A DNA stretch of 8,679 nucleotides from CAWBRT01 sp050015355. GTDB taxonomy: Bacteria; Acidobacteriota; Terriglobia; Terriglobales; Acidobacteriaceae. Below the pieces are notes generated by a model. It saw only the letters and a list, made by a program, of their open reading frames with translations. It was not told the DNA's origin and did no database searches. The stretch covers positions 1 through 8,679 of the forward strand of contig JBEKBO010000152.1 in the NCBI GenBank assembly GCA_050015355.1. The letters run 5' to 3'. The number at the start of each line of letters is the position of its first letter. Position 1 is the stretch's first letter. Shown here one piece after another: positions 7,441 through 8,679 of this stretch. A program made the translations under genes and the position numbers.

Positions 7441-7469
7441 CCTGCAGAGTATTGCATCAGACTCTCAGG
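7441..7469. promoter_or_regulatory. inverted repeat in the leader of the hydrolase gene
   Basis: On the plus strand CCTG (7441-7444) and AGAGT (7446-7450), with one unpaired C between, are reverse complementary to ACTCTCAGG (7461-7469) across a 10-base spacer. The repeat lies three bases upstream of the Shine-Dalgarno sequence (7431-7438) of the minus-strand hydrolase gene. In RNA it would form a nine-pair hairpin beside the ribosome binding site; in DNA it could be an operator. The outer CCTG/CAGG and inner GAGT/ACTC parts recur in the repeat at 6418-6457. Confidence 0.4.
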
Positions 7470-7941
7470 GGGACGTAAAGTCTTTTCGCAATAATTTATC
7501 CCCACGATTTAGGCGGGTTTGGCCTTGCGCGAAAAAAGGACGTTAGTCACCGTCGCTGTGAAAAATGTGGAACCCACGTTCTGGTGTTTCCAAGCGCCCA
7601 GGGACATACGAATTGCTAGAATGGGCGCCTCCCCCCACGGTATTAAGTGAGGATTCCCGGAAAGGAGAATCGATATGCGGCTTTTCCACCATCGTTTCGA
7701 GCATGACATTCAAACAACTCTTACTACCCGAACGGGTCCCAGAATTCCTCCATGTCCATACTAGGCTTCTCCAATGTACGAGTGGAGGTTATGGGGTTGA
7801 AGACGCTTGAGAGTACGGTGAGGCGAACTCCCCTGTCCTTGTTTCCGGTTGCTTCCATTATGCTTCCAATAAATGGGGCAAAAGCACGGCGAGAAGCGAT
7901 ACTAACCTGCATAAATTCAACAATATAGCCACGGACGATAT
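7470..7941. other. gene-poor stretch with possible decayed coding sequence
   Basis: I see no intact gene here. On the minus strand a frame is open from the edge of the tRNA fragment down to a stop at 7724, about 73 codons. It includes RRAFAPFIGSIMEATGN and ends SMDMEEFWDPFG. The composition is protein-like, but there is no ribosome binding site and I do not recognise it. Downstream on the same strand, other frames give short open pieces broken by stops, including one of 66 codons (7509-7709). The pattern fits a degraded gene, but no homology could be assigned. The promoter of the hydrolase gene should lie near 7470-7520; I could not pick out convincing -35 and -10 boxes. Confidence 0.3.
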
Positions 7942-7991
7942 CAGCCCTGAAAAGGCTGGCGTCGGCGGTTCAACTCCGTCCCTGGCCACCA
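7942..7991 (+). pseudogene. tRNA-Phe(GAA) 3' half, probable integration (att) site remnant
   Basis: The sequence folds as the 3' half of a tRNA. There is a perfect five-pair anticodon stem CAGCC/GGCTG (7942-7946 and 7954-7958) around the loop CTGAAAA with anticodon GAA (7949-7951). A five-base variable loop GCGTC follows, then a T arm GGCGG-TTCAACT-CCGTC (7964-7980), acceptor strand CCTGGCC (7981-7987), discriminator A and CCA (7989-7991). The upstream bases do not supply the D arm or a 5' acceptor strand GGCCAGG, so this is not a functional tRNA. Tyrosine integrases commonly recombine in tRNA genes and duplicate just such a 3' segment at the far end of the element. The structure is seen; the att interpretation is inferred. 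Confidence 0.8.
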
Positions 7992-8030
7992 TCTTTTCAA
8001 CGACTTACAAGCCCTCCCAACCACAATCGT

Positions 8031-8047
8031 GTTCCAAAATGTTCCAA
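8031..8047. repeat. short direct repeat GTTCCAA near the tRNA fragment
   Basis: GTTCCAA occurs at 8031-8037 and 8041-8047, ten bases apart, which is about one helical turn. It lies 40 bases after the CCA of the tRNA fragment. Paired repeats at this distance from an att core can be integrase arm sites. With only two short copies it may also be chance. The surrounding 7992-8149 stretch shows no gene on either strand. Confidence 0.25.
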
Positions 8048-8149
8048 TTGGCGCATAGGGTTTGTCTCTCTGAATCTCTGATCAATGCCGATTTGAACGT
8101 GTCCCGAACTACACGGCGTCCACTTTCGGTACAAATTCCGGACCTGAAC

Positions 8150-8501
8150 TCAGCACTCTCCTCGCCTCGCGAGGACAGTAGTGACGAACCGAATGCCGTA
8201 GTTAGACGCTGCGTGACGGACCACCGCATACTGGAGTAAAAGCAGCAGACCGTAGAGCAGACCAACTCTAATCGATGGTATGGCGATAATTCCCACCCCA
8301 CCGTAGAAAACCACGAACAGCGCAGATAAACTTGCATAATCACGGAGGAGCAAGTACTCCCGCGGTATGCCTGCGCGACGGCAGGATCATTCTCCATCCT
8401 TCTGTAGAACTTGTAGCAGACGCGATTTTGTTCAACTGGATCGACAGGAAGTTCGGAACCTTGAAGGTGGATCAGCATCGCAAGATCAATCCGAGGATCT
8501 A
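8150..8501 (-). pseudogene. two-TM membrane protein pseudogene, 5'-truncated and frameshifted
   Basis: The minus strand reads from about 8498 in one frame (DPRIDLAMLIHLQGSELP, then VEQNRVCYKFYRRMENDP and AVAQAYR, ending at 8362). It resumes after two extra bases in another frame at 8359 (EYLLLRDYASLSALFVVFYG). Two hydrophobic segments follow, SALFVVFYGGVGIIAIPS and GLLYGLLLLLQYAVV, then NYGIRFVTTVLARRGEC and a stop at 8150-8152. Joined, the two pieces make one sensible small protein: a soluble N-terminal helix region, two membrane spans and a short tail. Read in the first frame alone, the second half becomes an implausible Cys- and Ser-rich sequence, so a frameshift near 8360 is the better explanation. 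The true N-terminus is lost where the IS630 element begins. I do not recognise the family well enough to name it. Confidence 0.6.
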
Positions 8502-8679
8502 GGTCTCTGACCGCGTAATGTGGTTTCTTTTGTAGCTGAACTTCCGGCGTGCCTTTCTACGCGTGAACCGCCAATCGATCGTGACCCCATTACGGTTCAT
8601 CCTCCGGTTCCACGCCGTGGCTTCCCGCCGCAAGTCGCCGAGCGAGGGGATTCTTCGCTGGCCCAGACACTGCCGGGAG
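8499..8679 (-). CDS. IS630-family transposase, C-terminal end (partial, continues beyond the window)
   Basis: The minus strand entering at 8679 is open in one frame for about 59 codons to a TAG at 8499-8501. It contains SRQCLGQRRIPSLGDLRREA, TAWNRRMNRNGVTIDWRFTR and RKARRKFSYKRNHITRSET. The order RRIP, LRRE, AWNRRMN, IDWRFT, ARRKF is the C-terminal signature of IS630-type DDE transposases. The catalytic DDE residues lie outside the window, so activity cannot be judged. The stop codon TAG overlaps a TA dinucleotide at 8500-8501, the target type used by this family. The transposase end therefore seems to coincide with the end of the element, so no separate 3' flank of the IS is visible. It interrupts the membrane protein gene. 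Confidence 0.75.
   Translation of the reverse strand, partial: SRQCLGQRRIPSLGDLRREATAWNRRMNRNGVTIDWRFTRRKARRKFSYKRNHITRSET

Noticed and set aside
7942..7991. A functional tRNA-Phe gene.
   Set aside because: The D arm and 5' acceptor strand are missing from the bases upstream.
8005..8478. A single 157-residue protein on the minus strand.
   Set aside because: Only its first 39 codons look genuine. After about 8360 another frame carries the sensible membrane sequence, so I call a frameshifted pseudogene instead.
1..8679. CRISPR array, rRNA, riboswitch, toxin-antitoxin pair, phage or defence genes.
   Set aside because: No regularly spaced repeats, rRNA-like sequence, known aptamer core or recognisable defence genes were seen on either strand.

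Overview
The window is bacterial. It has compact genes, purine-rich Shine-Dalgarno sequences (AAGGAGG type) a few bases before ATG starts, and remnants of ISAzo13 and IS630 elements. Base composition looks moderately GC-rich by eye. The phylum cannot be fixed from the sequence. An uncultured soil or sediment lineage such as Acidobacteriota is a weak guess, based on the mix of insertion-sequence types and on the tRNA-Phe fragment, whose antisense reading gives the peptide MVARDGVEPPTPAFSGL. I recall that peptide from spurious database ORFs.

Left part (1-4513, plus strand). A probable last few codons of an upstream gene and a strong inverted repeat (80-116) are followed by three co-directional genes with short gaps: an MmgE/PrpD-family enzyme (321-1685), a CitT-like DASS/SLC13 anion transporter (1808-3277) and a class I/III-like zinc alcohol dehydrogenase (3359-4513). 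This reads as one operon for uptake and breakdown of an organic acid. The transporter has Ala in place of the usual Asn in its first SNT motif.

Middle (4549-7469). A decayed ISAzo13 transposase (about 4549-5013) separates the plus-strand operon from two minus-strand genes: an MFS permease (5006-6298) and a TIM-barrel metal-dependent hydrolase of the amidohydrolase type, DUF6282-like (6534-7427). Both minus-strand genes have an inverted repeat upstream (6418-6457 and 7441-7469) with the same outer CCTG/CAGG and inner GAGT/ACTC elements, which suggests shared control. The five intact genes look like an accessory module: two carboxylate-type transporters, a dehydratase/decarboxylase-fold enzyme, a dehydrogenase and a hydrolase. 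The substrate cannot be read from sequence.

Right part (7470-8679). This stretch has no intact gene. At 7942-7991 lies the 3' half of a tRNA-Phe(GAA) gene, from the anticodon stem to CCA, with no 5' half. That is the form left by an integrase that uses tRNA genes, so the position is a likely island boundary and the catabolic module to its left may be island cargo. Beyond it are a frameshifted two-TM membrane protein pseudogene (8150-8501) and the 3' end of an IS630-family transposase running off the window (8499-8679). The IS appears to have inserted at a TA that cut the membrane gene and supplied its own stop codon.
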